NCBI RefSeq assembly: GCF_913055835.1
Contig: NZ_CAJXKQ010000001.1
Span: 248,001-312,000 of the forward strand
Source of the DNA: an uncultured Marinobacter sp.
GTDB taxonomy: Bacteria > Pseudomonadota > Gammaproteobacteria > Pseudomonadales > Oleiphilaceae
Length of the DNA stretch: 64,000 bases
Reading direction: 5' to 3'
The notes beneath the pieces were generated by a model. The model did no database searches. It saw only the letters and a list, made by a program, of their open reading frames with translations, and was not told the origin of the DNA. Position numbers and translations under genes: made by a program. Positions 17,663 through 26,648 of this stretch are shown in pieces (the first letter of the stretch is position 1; each line of letters starts with the position of its first letter).

Positions 17663-18670
17663 GTGTACTGGAAAACAGATACCATAGAAATACCGGATTG
17701 GGACAGGCACTCGCTCCTCGACAGACTCGAACCGTTCGACCCGGCCTGCCCACGGGATCTCAGTGATGAAATGGTGGCCTATTGCCGCTTTTATGGCCTG
17801 GATCTCTGGGTGGAACATCCGGACGTTGCCTATCATCAGGGTTACGTCAAAGCGTGCGATCATGAAGTCATGGTGCACTATTTCCGGTTGCCGGAGCAGG
17901 AAGCTGCACGTGGTACCGTGTTTATTCTGCACGGCTACTTCGATCATGTCGGATTGTATAGCCAGTTGATTGATCGTTGCCTGGGCGCCGGCTTTGATGT
18001 ACTGGCTTATGATCAGCCGGGACACGGCCTCTCCAGTGGTACGCCGGCGGCGATTGGCAGTTTTCTGGAGTACCAGGGGGTTTTGGCAGATGTCATGGCT
18101 CAGGTCAGAGAAAAGGTGCGTGAACCCTGGTTTGCCGTGGGCCAGAGCACTGGTGGTGCGATCCTGATCGACTACCTGCTGTCCAATCAGCACAATCAGG
18201 AGACGTCCGACTTCCAGAAAGTGGTGCTTCTGGCGCCACTGGTACGGCCTGCGGGCTGGTTGGGAGCAAAGGTGCTCCATAGCATCGCCAAACCGTTTAT
18301 TTCGCGCTGGCGACGGGTGTTCGCGGAGAACAGTGGTAACAGTCGGTTTCTGCGTTTTCTGCGTGAGCATGATCCACTCCAGGCCAGAGCGGTACACGTG
18401 GATTGGGTAAGCGCCCTGCGAAAATGGGTGCCCCATATCGAATCCGCCCGGCCTGTCGACTTTCCCGTGACCGTAGTGCAAGGTGAAAAAGACCTTACTG
18501 TCGACTGGCAGCACAATTTGCGCATTATCCGGAATAAATTTTCCTCGGTGGAGGAACTGAAAATCCCTGACGGACGTCATCATCTTGTGAACGAAGCTCA
18601 GGATTTGCAGGCAACCGTATTCAATACCATCATTGATACATTCTCGAACCCGGCATCACAGACCCGCTAA
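17663..18670 (+). CDS. Alpha/beta hydrolase, lysophospholipase/monoglyceride lipase-like
   Basis: A 335-residue serine hydrolase with HGYFDHVGLY (oxyanion region), the YDQPGHGLSSG motif, nucleophile GQSTGG and a C-terminal DGRHHLVNE holding the catalytic His. This is the Hydrolase_4 (PldB/MGL) pattern, acting on lysophospholipids or monoacylglycerols. Start is GTG 17663. The OmpA-type lipoprotein gene follows after 37 bp on the same strand, so co-transcription is possible. Confidence 0.88.
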   Translation: MYWKTDTIEIPDWDRHSLLDRLEPFDPACPRDLSDEMVAYCRFYGLDLWVEHPDVAYHQGYVKACDHEVMVHYFRLPEQEAARGTVFILHGYFDHVGLYSQLIDRCLGAGFDVLAYDQPGHGLSSGTPAAIGSFLEYQGVLADVMAQVREKVREPWFAVGQSTGGAILIDYLLSNQHNQETSDFQKVVLLAPLVRPAGWLGAKVLHSIAKPFISRWRRVFAENSGNSRFLRFLREHDPLQARAVHVDWVSALRKWVPHIESARPVDFPVTVVQGEKDLTVDWQHNLRIIRNKFSSVEELKIPDGRHHLVNEAQDLQATVFNTIIDTFSNPASQTR

Positions 18671-18707
18671 CGGTCTCTGCCAGGAACAACAGGCACAGGA
18701 GATAGTT

Positions 18708-19364
18708 GTGAAAAAGACAATACTCGCGTTTGCAGTGGCCACTGTCGGTCTCGGTGGTTGCATGACCTATGACCCCTACACCGGCGAGGAGAAAACCTCC
18801 AGTGCGACCAAAGGCAGTATCATTGGCGCCATTGGCGGGGCTGCGATTGGTGCGGCAACCTCCAGCAGCAGCGATCGCGGTAAAGGCGCACTGATCGGTG
18901 CTGCCAGTGGTGCGGCCATTGGTGGTGGTATCGGTTACTACATGGACAAGCAGGAAGCCGAACTGCGCCGTAAGCTGGAAGGCACCGGTGTTCGCGTAGT
19001 GCGCAACGGTGATGAGATTGAGCTTGTTATGCCGGGCAATATCACCTTCGACCTGAATGAATCGACCATCCAGCCGTCATTCAGCGGAACGCTGGAATCT
19101 GTGGCCCTGGTTCTGAAGGAGTATGACAAGACCATCATCCAGATCGAGGGGCACACCGACAGCTCCGGCTCAGACAGCTACAACCAGTTGCTCAGTGAGC
19201 GTCGGGCTTCTTCCGTGCGGGACTTTCTGCTGAATCAGGGCATTGAGCCCAAGCGTACCCGTGCTGTTGGTTACGGCGAACGCTACCCTGTGGCTTCCAA
19301 TGATACAGCGGCTGGTCGGGAGCAGAATCGTCGTGTAGAGCTGACGCTCGTGCCCATGCAATAA
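18708..19364 (+). CDS. OmpA family outer-membrane lipoprotein (YiaD-like)
   Basis: A 218-residue lipoprotein. Signal peptide with lipobox LGGC (Cys about 18), then two glycine-zipper segments (GSIIGAIGGAAIGAAT and GALIGAASGAAIGGGIGYYMD), then an OmpA-like peptidoglycan-binding domain with IEGHTDSSG and LSERRASSVRDFL. The order matches E. coli YiaD. GTG 18708 is chosen because the signal begins there and a CAGGAGA site lies upstream. Probably a structural protein tying outer membrane to cell wall. A bidirectional terminator follows. Confidence 0.92.
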   Translation: MKKTILAFAVATVGLGGCMTYDPYTGEEKTSSATKGSIIGAIGGAAIGAATSSSSDRGKGALIGAASGAAIGGGIGYYMDKQEAELRRKLEGTGVRVVRNGDEIELVMPGNITFDLNESTIQPSFSGTLESVALVLKEYDKTIIQIEGHTDSSGSDSYNQLLSERRASSVRDFLLNQGIEPKRTRAVGYGERYPVASNDTAAGREQNRRVELTLVPMQ

Positions 19365-19383
19365 GCAGGGCCGGCACACACAT

Positions 19384-19417
19384 AAAAAAAACCGGAGCAC
19401 GCGGCTCCGGTTTTTTT
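19384..19417. terminator. Bidirectional intrinsic terminator
   Basis: A 7-bp GC-rich stem (CCGGAGC / GCTCCGG) flanked by A and T runs of seven sits between the converging OmpA-type and serA genes and would work on both strands. Confidence 0.93.
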
Positions 19418-19432
19418 GTGCCATTTCGTGAA

Positions 19433-20662
19433 TCAGAACAGCACGCGGCAGCGGATAGTGCCTTTCACTTTGAGCAGCTTTTCCAGAGCCAGCTCGCCGT
19501 ACTCTTTGTCCACATCCACGACCACGTAACCAATGTCTTCCTTGGTCTGCAGGTACTGACCGCATACGTTGATGCCGTTCTCGGAGAATACCTGGTTGAT
19601 TTCGGACATCACGCCCGGCACGTTCTCGTGAATGTGCAGCAGGCGGTGCTGGTTCGGGTGGGACGGCAGTGCCACTTCCGGGAAGTTCACGGAGGAAACG
19701 GACGTACCGTTGTCACTGTACATGGCCAGCTTCTCTGCCACTTCCCGACCGATGTTTTCCTGGGCTTCGATGGTGGATCCGCCCACGTGTGGAGTCAGGA
19801 TCACATTGTCGAATTCCCGCAACGGAGAAACAAATTCCTCATCGTTGGATTTGGGTTCAACCGGGAATACGTCGATGGCGGCACCCAGCAGCTTGCCGCT
19901 GCCAAGTGCGTCGGCCAGGGCGTCGATGTCGACAACCGTGCCCCGGGAGGCGTTCATCAGAATGCTGCCGGGTTTCATCTGGGCGAACTGCTCAGCCTTG
20001 AACATGTACTTGGTAGCCGGTGTTTCCGGCACGTGCAGGCTTACCACATCAGCAATGTTGAGCAACTCCTGGAGTGTACCCACCTGGGTGGCGTTACCGA
20101 TCGACAGTTTCGAGACGACATCGTAAAAGTACACATCCATGCCCAGGCCCTCGGCCAGGACACTGAACTGGGTGCCGATGTTGCCGTAGCCAATGATGCC
20201 CAGCTTCTTGCCACGGATCTCGTAGCTGTCCTTGGCGGACTTCAGCCATTCACCGCGGTGCGCCTTGGCGTTTTTCTCCGGAACACCTCGCAGCAGCAGG
20301 ATGGCCTGGGCCAGAACCAGTTCCGCCACGCTCCGGGTGTTGGAGAAGGGCGCGTTGAAGACGGCAATGCCACGCCGGGTGGCGGCCTGCAGATCCACCT
20401 GGTTGGTGCCAATACAGAAACATCCCACGGCCACCAGCTTGTTGGCGGCTTCAAATACTTTCTCGGTCAGCTGGGTGCGCGAGCGGATACCGATAAAGTG
20501 CGCATCGGCGATCTTCTCGATCAACTCTTCCTCTGCCAGCGAGTGAGACAGATACTCGATGTTGGTATAGCCCGCAGCGTTCAGGGTATCAATGGCAGAT
20601 TGATGCACGCCTTCCAGCAGCAGGATACGGATTTTGCTCTTCTCAAGAGACGTATTTGACAT
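19433..20662 (-). CDS. serA: D-3-phosphoglycerate dehydrogenase
   Basis: A 409-residue NAD-dependent enzyme for the first step of serine synthesis, close to the 410 residues of the E. coli protein. It has the Rossmann motif GIIGYGNIGTQFS (about 155-167), the substrate-domain Arg/His residues (ASRGTVVD, LTPHVGGST) and a C-terminal ACT domain (PGVMSEINQVF onward) that usually mediates serine feedback inhibition. It is divergent from the D-2-hydroxyglutarate dehydrogenase gene, a pairing also found in Pseudomonas, where the latter removes the 2-hydroxyglutarate made by SerA. Confidence 0.96.
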   Translation of the reverse strand: MSNTSLEKSKIRILLLEGVHQSAIDTLNAAGYTNIEYLSHSLAEEELIEKIADAHFIGIRSRTQLTEKVFEAANKLVAVGCFCIGTNQVDLQAATRRGIAVFNAPFSNTRSVAELVLAQAILLLRGVPEKNAKAHRGEWLKSAKDSYEIRGKKLGIIGYGNIGTQFSVLAEGLGMDVYFYDVVSKLSIGNATQVGTLQELLNIADVVSLHVPETPATKYMFKAEQFAQMKPGSILMNASRGTVVDIDALADALGSGKLLGAAIDVFPVEPKSNDEEFVSPLREFDNVILTPHVGGSTIEAQENIGREVAEKLAMYSDNGTSVSSVNFPEVALPSHPNQHRLLHIHENVPGVMSEINQVFSENGINVCGQYLQTKEDIGYVVVDVDKEYGELALEKLLKVKGTIRCRVLF

Positions 20663-20852
20663 GGGCTTGCTTCCGAACCTTTCGTCACGTGAAATGACCC
20701 GTGGCCAGTGATCGTCAGGGCTGGCTCACAGAACAGGGCCGGTATGATACCATAAACGCAGATTTTCACAGCGCGCCGGTTTGCCTGAATCAACTGTCTG
20801 TGACTCCTGTTGCAGGATGCTCCGGCCCAAACCTGACGAGACCGAAAAATTC

Positions 20853-22256
20853 ATGAATTCTGAACAGATCATTGCTTCCCTCAAAGACCTGATGGCGACC
20901 GGCGACGCACCCGGCAAGGTGCTGACCGACCCGGCGGATCTGGATACTTATGGCAAGGACTGGACCAAGATCTATCCACCCAAGCCCCTGGCGATCGCGT
21001 TGCCCAAGACCACCGAACAGGTGCAGGCGCTGGTGAAGTTCGCCAACGAGAATCAGGTGGCACTGGTGCCCTCTGGCGGTCGCACAGGTCTGAGTGCCGG
21101 GGCGGTGGCCGCGAACGGGGAAGTGGTTGTGGCGTTCGACAACATGAACCAGATCCTGGATTTCAATGCCAGCGATCGAATCGTCCGTTGTCAGGCCGGT
21201 GTGGTTACCGAGCAGCTGCAGAATTTTGCCGAAGAGAATGGCCTTTACTACCCGGTAGATTTTGCCTCCGCCGGTTCCAGCCAACTCGGTGGCAACCTCT
21301 CGACCAACGCTGGCGGCATCAAGGTAATTCGTTATGGCATGAGCCGGGACTGGGTTGCCGGGCTCAAGGTTGTAACCGGCAAAGGGGATATCCTGGATCT
21401 GAACAAGGATCTGGAGAAAAACAACACCGGTTACGATCTGCGCCACCTGTTTATCGGTGCGGAGGGTACCCTGGGCTTTATCACGGAAGCCACCATGAAA
21501 CTTTCCCGCCAGCCGGATAACCTGACGGTACTGGTGCTGGGTCTCAATGATCTGACCAATACCATGGACGTGCTGCAGACATTCCAGAAGAAAATCGACC
21601 TCACAGCCTACGAGTTCTTCTCCCATCAGGCCATGGGGCATGTACTTGCCCATGGCCAGGTGCAGGCGCCCTTTGAAACCGAGGCGCCGTACTATGCACT
21701 GCTGGAATTCGAATCTGTCTCCGACCAGGTGATGGACGACGCCATGGCACTGTTCGAGCAGTGTGTGGAGAACGGTTGGGTGCTGGATGGTGTGATCAGC
21801 CAGAGCGAGACCCAGGCCCAGAACCTGTGGCAGCTGCGCGAGCGCATATCCGAATCCATTGCGCCCCGTACGCCCTACAAGAATGACATTTCCGTGGTCG
21901 TGTCCAAGGTGCCGGGCTTCCTACAGGAGATCGACGCTGTGGTCACCGAACATTACCCGGACTTCGAGATTATCTGGTTCGGCCACATTGGCGATGGCAA
22001 CCTGCACCTGAACATCCTCAAGCCAGAGGGCATGGCCAACGAGGATTTTTTCGAGAAGTGCCAGCAGGTCAACAAATGGGTGTTCGAGATCGTCGAGCGT
22101 TATCAAGGCAGTGTCTCGGCCGAGCACGGTGTGGGCATGACCAAGAAGCCTTATTTGCAGTACACCCGTAGCGAGGCGGAAATCGCCTACCTCAGAGGGA
22201 TCAAGCAGGTATTCGATCCCAATGGAATCATGAACCCGGGCAAGATCTTCGACTGA
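20853..22256 (+). CDS. FAD-binding D-2-hydroxyglutarate dehydrogenase
   Basis: A 467-residue flavoenzyme of the VAO/GlcD fold. FAD-binding motif PSGGRTGLSAGAV lies near residues 70-82, the NAGGIKVIRYG segment follows, and the C-terminal domain has the metal/substrate motif HIGDGNLHLNI and EHGVGMTKKPYL. These and the divergent serA identify it as D2HGDH rather than glycolate oxidase, although the latter cannot be wholly excluded. ATG 20853 (MNSEQIIASL) is the likely start; an earlier in-frame codon at 20781 has less support. Its stop overlaps the sirtuin start by one base. Confidence 0.88.
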   Translation: MNSEQIIASLKDLMATGDAPGKVLTDPADLDTYGKDWTKIYPPKPLAIALPKTTEQVQALVKFANENQVALVPSGGRTGLSAGAVAANGEVVVAFDNMNQILDFNASDRIVRCQAGVVTEQLQNFAEENGLYYPVDFASAGSSQLGGNLSTNAGGIKVIRYGMSRDWVAGLKVVTGKGDILDLNKDLEKNNTGYDLRHLFIGAEGTLGFITEATMKLSRQPDNLTVLVLGLNDLTNTMDVLQTFQKKIDLTAYEFFSHQAMGHVLAHGQVQAPFETEAPYYALLEFESVSDQVMDDAMALFEQCVENGWVLDGVISQSETQAQNLWQLRERISESIAPRTPYKNDISVVVSKVPGFLQEIDAVVTEHYPDFEIIWFGHIGDGNLHLNILKPEGMANEDFFEKCQQVNKWVFEIVERYQGSVSAEHGVGMTKKPYLQYTRSEAEIAYLRGIKQVFDPNGIMNPGKIFD

Positions 22257-22930
22257 TGCAGGACCACATCGTTGTACTGACAGGCGCTGGCATCAGCGCC
22301 GAAAGCGGCCTCTCCACATTCCGTGACAATGGCGGATTGTGGGAAGAGCACAGTGTCTACGATGTGGCCACCCCCGAGGCGTTTGCCCGGAACCAGGAGC
22401 TGGTTCTTAGGTTCTACAACGACCGCCGCCGCCAGTTGGCATCGGCCCAGCCCAACCAGGCTCATCGCCTGCTGGCAGAGCTGGAAAAGCGCTACCGGGT
22501 AACCGTGATTACCCAGAACGTGGACGATCTCCACGAACGCGGCGGCGCCAGCAACGTCATTCACCTCCACGGTGAATTGACCAAGGCCCGTAGCTCCAGG
22601 TATCCGGAGCTCGTCTATGACATCGGTTACCGTGATATCAAACCGGGCGACACCTGCGACCGCGGCGCACAGCTTCGGCCCCATATCGTCTGGTTTGGCG
22701 AGGAAGTGCCCATGCTGGACAAAGCCGCCGAAATAGTCCGCACCGCGGACCATTTGCTGATCGTCGGCACGTCACTTCAGGTTTATCCGGCTGCCGGTCT
22801 GGTTTACGAAGTGGACAGGGACGTGCCCATCACGGTCATCGACCCGGGAGAGCCTGCGTCGGTGTCCCGGGCAAGAATAATTCGCAAAGGGGCTTGCGAA
22901 GGTGTCTTGGAGTGGGTTAGCGGGTTGTAG
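22256..22930 (+). CDS. cobB: NAD-dependent protein deacylase (sirtuin) lacking zinc cysteines
   Basis: A 224-residue SIR2-family enzyme that removes acyl groups from lysine using NAD. The catalytic motifs are intact: GAGISAESGLSTFRDNGG, TQNVDDLHERGG and HLHGEL (catalytic His), then RPHIVWFGE. The segment between HGEL and RPHIVW, which normally has four zinc-binding Cys, contains only one, so the usual zinc site is missing. ATGA overlap with the upstream dehydrogenase suggests a two-gene operon. The symbol is by family membership. Confidence 0.88.
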   Translation: MQDHIVVLTGAGISAESGLSTFRDNGGLWEEHSVYDVATPEAFARNQELVLRFYNDRRRQLASAQPNQAHRLLAELEKRYRVTVITQNVDDLHERGGASNVIHLHGELTKARSSRYPELVYDIGYRDIKPGDTCDRGAQLRPHIVWFGEEVPMLDKAAEIVRTADHLLIVGTSLQVYPAAGLVYEVDRDVPITVIDPGEPASVSRARIIRKGACEGVLEWVSGL

Positions 22931-23378
22931 CTGCGAATTGTGCTGTTGCTTCTATTTTGCAGAATTCATCCCGAACATGGCTGGTTAAAAGGCCAATCAA
23001 GGGCGGTGTCGAGAAGCTCAGTTTGAGCCGGTTTTGCCCCGAGGTGTTCTGGTCGACACTGACTGCCATGTGATATTGCTTGCCGTTGGAAAGGAAAACA
23101 CCGGTGAATTGAGTTTCACGGTTCTCAGTGCGAATGTCATAACCCTCGGCCATCAGATACGAGGCCATGCGCTCCATATGCTCAATGCGTATCTCACGTC
23201 GCCCAGTCATTCCCTCAATGTGATGGCCGCTTAGAAAAGATCCCTGATTGCTTACCACAATGTCGCAAGCGCCATCCTGGTAGTGCGCATAGTTGGTACC
23301 GCTGCCGCCGCCGATAACTGAACAACCGCCAAGAGTCATTACAAATGAGAGCGCTATGACTGATCCAATTCTGTTCAT
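22917..23378 (-). CDS. Hypothetical lipoprotein (153 aa)
   Basis: A 153-residue protein with a lipoprotein signal (MTLGGC, Cys about 20), a glycine/serine linker and a globular domain with two to three further Cys. Start at ATG 23378 is chosen because the signal begins there. Its 3' end overlaps the convergent sirtuin gene by 14 bp. I do not recognise the family. Together with the next gene it forms a pair of secreted proteins of unknown role. Confidence 0.65.
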   Translation of the reverse strand: MNRIGSVIALSFVMTLGGCSVIGGGSGTNYAHYQDGACDIVVSNQGSFLSGHHIEGMTGRREIRIEHMERMASYLMAEGYDIRTENRETQFTGVFLSNGKQYHMAVSVDQNTSGQNRLKLSFSTPPLIGLLTSHVRDEFCKIEATAQFAATTR

Positions 23379-23404
23379 GCTTGTTCCGCAGAGGTTGTGA
23401 ATAC

Positions 23405-23428
23405 AAAAAGGGGGAGTCAAACTCCCCC
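23405..23428 (-). terminator. Intrinsic terminator of the 23455-24306 gene
   Basis: Read on the minus strand, a perfect 8-bp stem (GGGGGAGT / ACTCCCCC) with a 3-nt loop is followed by five T. It lies 27 bases beyond the stop of the upstream lipoprotein gene and before the start of the 153-residue lipoprotein gene, so the two are probably separate transcripts. Confidence 0.88.
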
Positions 23429-23454
23429 GACATGCTTAGCTAGTGATTAGTCAC

Positions 23455-24306
23455 TTAATAGCGTTTGCGATCTTTCAGTGCTTCAACATCTCGTGAGAAG
23501 CTGAGGATTTCTTCTGGTGTCAGGTAGGTATCGATGCGCCCCATAGCCGCAGCGTAAAACTCGTTTACGGCTTCAGCGAGTACCTTGTCACTAGTGTCGA
23601 TATTTTTACTATTGTCGACCTTCCCTTGATTGCTTGCTTTTTCAATCTGTTCGAAAGCAGTATTTAGAGCAAGGCCAACCAGATCATTCTTGTTATGCCC
23701 AGGGTTGTCGAAAATCGCGCGATATTCTTTGGAAATACCAAGATCCTGCAGCGAAATACGCTTGGTCATGAAGGTTTGCATGGTGAGGGGCTCAACCAGC
23801 TTGAATGAAAAGTCCCCGCTAATGGCGAAGCTTCCCTCTTCCACGCAGCGAGCTCCCGAGCAGTTTGGTTGGGCTGCGGCTTTGCTGAATTTAAGGTCTA
23901 AAGAGGGGATGATCGCGAGGTAGGTGTCTCGCTTGTCAGTGTAGGTGATTTCGTCGAAGCTCTGATAAGGGCCGACGAACCGGAACCCTTTATCCGTGAT
24001 CAGTTTCTGAAAGCCTTGTCCGAGCGCGCTCTCAAGGGTAGCCGCGTAGTTTCCTTGATAGAAACGCTGGTTGAAATCTGCCGTAACCCGGGGAATAGGG
24101 AGACCGTTGTAGCTGGTTGGCTGTGCTGATTCATATTCAGCGAACTTCGGGCTGACGATAGCGATTGTTTGAACATGGGTTTTTGAGGATCTCTCAGAGT
24201 TATATTTGAGATCCAGCTCTCCTGTCTGGCGTTCGATTGGTGCCGCTACACATCCTGTCAAGAGACTGAAAACTAAGGTAAGTGAAAAGATTCCCTTGAG
24301 ATTCAT
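23455..24306 (-). CDS. Hypothetical lipoprotein (283 aa)
   Basis: A 283-residue predicted outer-membrane or periplasmic lipoprotein with signal MNLKGIFSLTLVFSLLTGC (Cys 19). The body alternates beta-rich segments, carries a possible disulfide pair (PNCSGARC) and ends in a polar helical tail. No enzyme motif is visible. Codon choice and base composition are more AT-rich than in the surrounding genes, which may indicate acquisition. It has its own terminator at 23405-23428. Confidence 0.7.
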   Translation of the reverse strand: MNLKGIFSLTLVFSLLTGCVAAPIERQTGELDLKYNSERSSKTHVQTIAIVSPKFAEYESAQPTSYNGLPIPRVTADFNQRFYQGNYAATLESALGQGFQKLITDKGFRFVGPYQSFDEITYTDKRDTYLAIIPSLDLKFSKAAAQPNCSGARCVEEGSFAISGDFSFKLVEPLTMQTFMTKRISLQDLGISKEYRAIFDNPGHNKNDLVGLALNTAFEQIEKASNQGKVDNSKNIDTSDKVLAEAVNEFYAAAMGRIDTYLTPEEILSFSRDVEALKDRKRY

Positions 24307-24602
24307 CTGAACTCCGTTTGTTTGATTTTCAGTGTTTGTTTATTAACGGCTGGTAATCCTATAGATCCAGATTGAATGGAGACAGTCTCGTTAAGAATAT
24401 TTTGCAATATTTAATGGTTTGAAAATGAATTGTTACAGGGTGCTGAGCCCTGATCCGGGAGTTTCAGTCTCAGGGCAGGGACAGGTTGGGTTGGGATTGT
24501 TATCCGATGCAGAGGGGACGTCAGCCTGTGACGCGGTTTCAGTACTGGTCAAATGTTCAATTAGGGTACTTGTAAGTTTCGCCGAGCTTTTTTGATGCAG
24601 TA
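24307..24602. other. 296-bp gene-free gap
   Basis: An AT-rich stretch between the 283-residue lipoprotein start and the end of the ABC1 kinase gene. It should hold the promoter of the lipoprotein gene, but I cannot fix -35/-10 boxes with confidence. No repeat or reliable short frame was seen. Confidence 0.5.
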
Positions 24603-25913
24603 TTACTGGTGCAGGAGGTATTTCTCCAGTTCCGTTCTGAACGCCGCCTGAACCCCCAGCCGCTTGAGCATCCAGTAATGGCCGGCAATCATCCGGTCGA
24701 TAAAGATGCTTTCCACCGGTGGCTTGAAGTAATCCAGGTATTTGAACACGGTACTGGTTTTCTCGGCGACGCGTCTGTGGATGTCGGCCTCGGCGAAATC
24801 GTAGGGCACATCCCGTTGCTCAAAAGGCACTACCAGAATGTCCCGCCACATGGCGTAGTAGGCTTCATCCACGGCAGGCTGACTTCCCACGCGGGCGCCC
24901 AGGTCGATCAGGTAGCGGTCGAGGGCCTCGTAATCTTCATCCAGTGCCGCTATCAGGGCGTTGCGGTAGGCCTCGACGATCTCCGGTTTGAGTTTTTTTA
25001 CGCAGCCGAAGTCGTACATGATGATCGAGCCGTCCGGTCGGTAGGCGAAGTTGCCGGCGTGGGGATCGCCGTGGATGCACTGGAACCGGAACAGCTGGTC
25101 TGCCATCAGGGTAAAGATGCGGTGGCCGATCAGGTTGATGGTGTCCTGATCGTACTGTTCCCGGGTGACCTTGCTAACGTGGTCGCCTTCCACCAGCTCC
25201 ATGGTCAGCACCCGCCGGGTGGAATGGTTGGTCATAACCGAGGGAATCAGGACCCAGGGTTGATGCTCGTGGAACTTGCGAAACAGCTCTATATTCCGGG
25301 CCTCGTTCTCGTAATCCAGCTCTTCTTTTAACCGTTCCCGAATCTCCGCGAACAGGCGGTCTACCGATTCCTTCGGCATTTTTAGCAGGCCACCGAGCTT
25401 CAGTGTCATTCTCAGCTGTTTGAGATCCGAGTCGCAGGATTCGTCGACGCCGGGGTATTGCACCTTGACGATCACATCGGTGCCGTCGTGCAGGCGGGCC
25501 CGGTGCACCTGACCGATGGATGCGGCTGCGTAAGGATTTTCCTGGAGGTATTCAAACAGCTCTGAGACCGGCTTCCCGAGCTCCGACTCAATCTGCTCCA
25601 CGATCACCTCAAAGGGCATCGGTGGTGCTTCTTTCTGCAGTTTTTCCAGGGCTTCCGAGAACTCCCGGGGCAGGAAATCCTGGGTTTGTGAGGCTATCTG
25701 ACCGACTTTCATCACGGCGCCTTTCAGCTCCCCTAGGGTGTCGGCAATCTGCCCTGCCATGCGGGTGTAGCTTTCACTCTGGGCGCCTTCGTCGTTTTCC
25801 GAGCGGAATAGCCTGCGAGCGCGCTGACCGGCATATTGCCCTGCCACAGAGGCAGTCATGCCAGCGAGTTTGAAGAAGCGACCACGTCGGGAGGTAACCG
25901 GTTTCTTTGTCAT
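24603..25913 (-). CDS. ABC1/UbiB family atypical protein kinase
   Basis: A 436-residue member of the ABC1 (UbiB/ADCK) family, which supports ubiquinone or other lipid pathways through ATP binding. The family hallmark KVGQ (MKVGQIASQ) lies near residue 70, the alanine-rich nucleotide loop and Lys (AAASIGQVHRA, VIVKVQYPG) follow, then HGDPHAGNF and MYDFGCVKK. Start ATG 25913 (MTKKPVTSRRG) is preferred to an upstream codon 93 bases earlier. Unlike UbiB it has no clear C-terminal membrane pair. Confidence 0.88.
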   Translation of the reverse strand: MTKKPVTSRRGRFFKLAGMTASVAGQYAGQRARRLFRSENDEGAQSESYTRMAGQIADTLGELKGAVMKVGQIASQTQDFLPREFSEALEKLQKEAPPMPFEVIVEQIESELGKPVSELFEYLQENPYAAASIGQVHRARLHDGTDVIVKVQYPGVDESCDSDLKQLRMTLKLGGLLKMPKESVDRLFAEIRERLKEELDYENEARNIELFRKFHEHQPWVLIPSVMTNHSTRRVLTMELVEGDHVSKVTREQYDQDTINLIGHRIFTLMADQLFRFQCIHGDPHAGNFAYRPDGSIIMYDFGCVKKLKPEIVEAYRNALIAALDEDYEALDRYLIDLGARVGSQPAVDEAYYAMWRDILVVPFEQRDVPYDFAEADIHRRVAEKTSTVFKYLDYFKPPVESIFIDRMIAGHYWMLKRLGVQAAFRTELEKYLLHQ

Positions 25914-25962
25914 AAACAGATGTACGCCCTTGACCGGGTTTGGGTTTAGCCGGCCCTGCACG

Positions 25963-26625
25963 TTAAACCACTTTGGTCTCCACGAACAGCAGGTCTTCGA
26001 GTTCAAGTGACAGGGTCTGGCCAGAGATCAGCGGTCCAACGCCTTTCGGCGTCCCCGTTAGCACCACATCGCCGGGAAGCAGGGTGAACTGGCTACTGAT
26101 ATGAGCGATAAGTGGAATGACAGGATTGAGCATATCGCCGGTATCGCCCGTTTGCTGGCGATTGCCATCGATGTCCAGTGTGAAGTGAATGGGATCGCCG
26201 GAAAATTTATCGACTGAGACAAAAGGCGACAGCGGACAGGCTCCGTCGAAGCCTTTCGCCCGTTCCCAGGGCTGGCCCTTTTCCTTGAGTTTGCCTTGTA
26301 GGTCCCGCAAGGTCAGATCCAGTGCCAGGCCGTAACCGAGGATCGCAGACTTGGCCTCGCTGGCTGAAGCCCGGGTCAGGGGGCGGCCGATCAAAACCGC
26401 CAGTTCGGTCTCGAAATGCACCTCCCCCTGGTCTCTCGGGAAATCCAGGGGGCGTGTGATGTGCACCGCCGAAGTTGCCGGTTTGATGAACAGCAAGGGC
26501 TCATCCGGCACGGGATTATTGAGCTCTCTGGCGTGCTCGGCGTAGTTGCGACCAATGCAGACGATTTTCCCCAGCGGCAAGTGGACGGGTGTGCCATCCT
26601 TCCAGTGGTGTTGGTAATCCGGCAT
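25963..26625 (-). CDS. Fumarylacetoacetate hydrolase family protein (YcgM-like)
   Basis: A 220-residue FAH-fold enzyme, the length of YcgM/FAHD1-type acylpyruvase or oxaloacetate decarboxylase proteins. The metal-binding Glu pair is in HFETELAVLIG and the Asp in YGLALDLTLRD; the ending DVVLTGTPKGVG is typical. It is likely cytosolic and metal dependent. Neighbouring apt and ABC1 kinase genes do not define a pathway. Confidence 0.88.
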   Translation of the reverse strand: MPDYQHHWKDGTPVHLPLGKIVCIGRNYAEHARELNNPVPDEPLLFIKPATSAVHITRPLDFPRDQGEVHFETELAVLIGRPLTRASASEAKSAILGYGLALDLTLRDLQGKLKEKGQPWERAKGFDGACPLSPFVSVDKFSGDPIHFTLDIDGNRQQTGDTGDMLNPVIPLIAHISSQFTLLPGDVVLTGTPKGVGPLISGQTLSLELEDLLFVETKVV

Positions 26626-26648
26626 GGTCGCCTCCTGATTGCTGTTAA

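Noticed and set aside
19418..20659. 413-residue plus-strand frame opposite serA
   Set aside because: It lies antisense to a clear, full-length serA with intact motifs; long antisense frames are expected in GC-rich genes, and its translation shows no family pattern.
24307..24602. Possible small RNA or riboswitch in the AT-rich gap
   Set aside because: No stable conserved fold, terminator or known riboswitch core could be recognised by eye.
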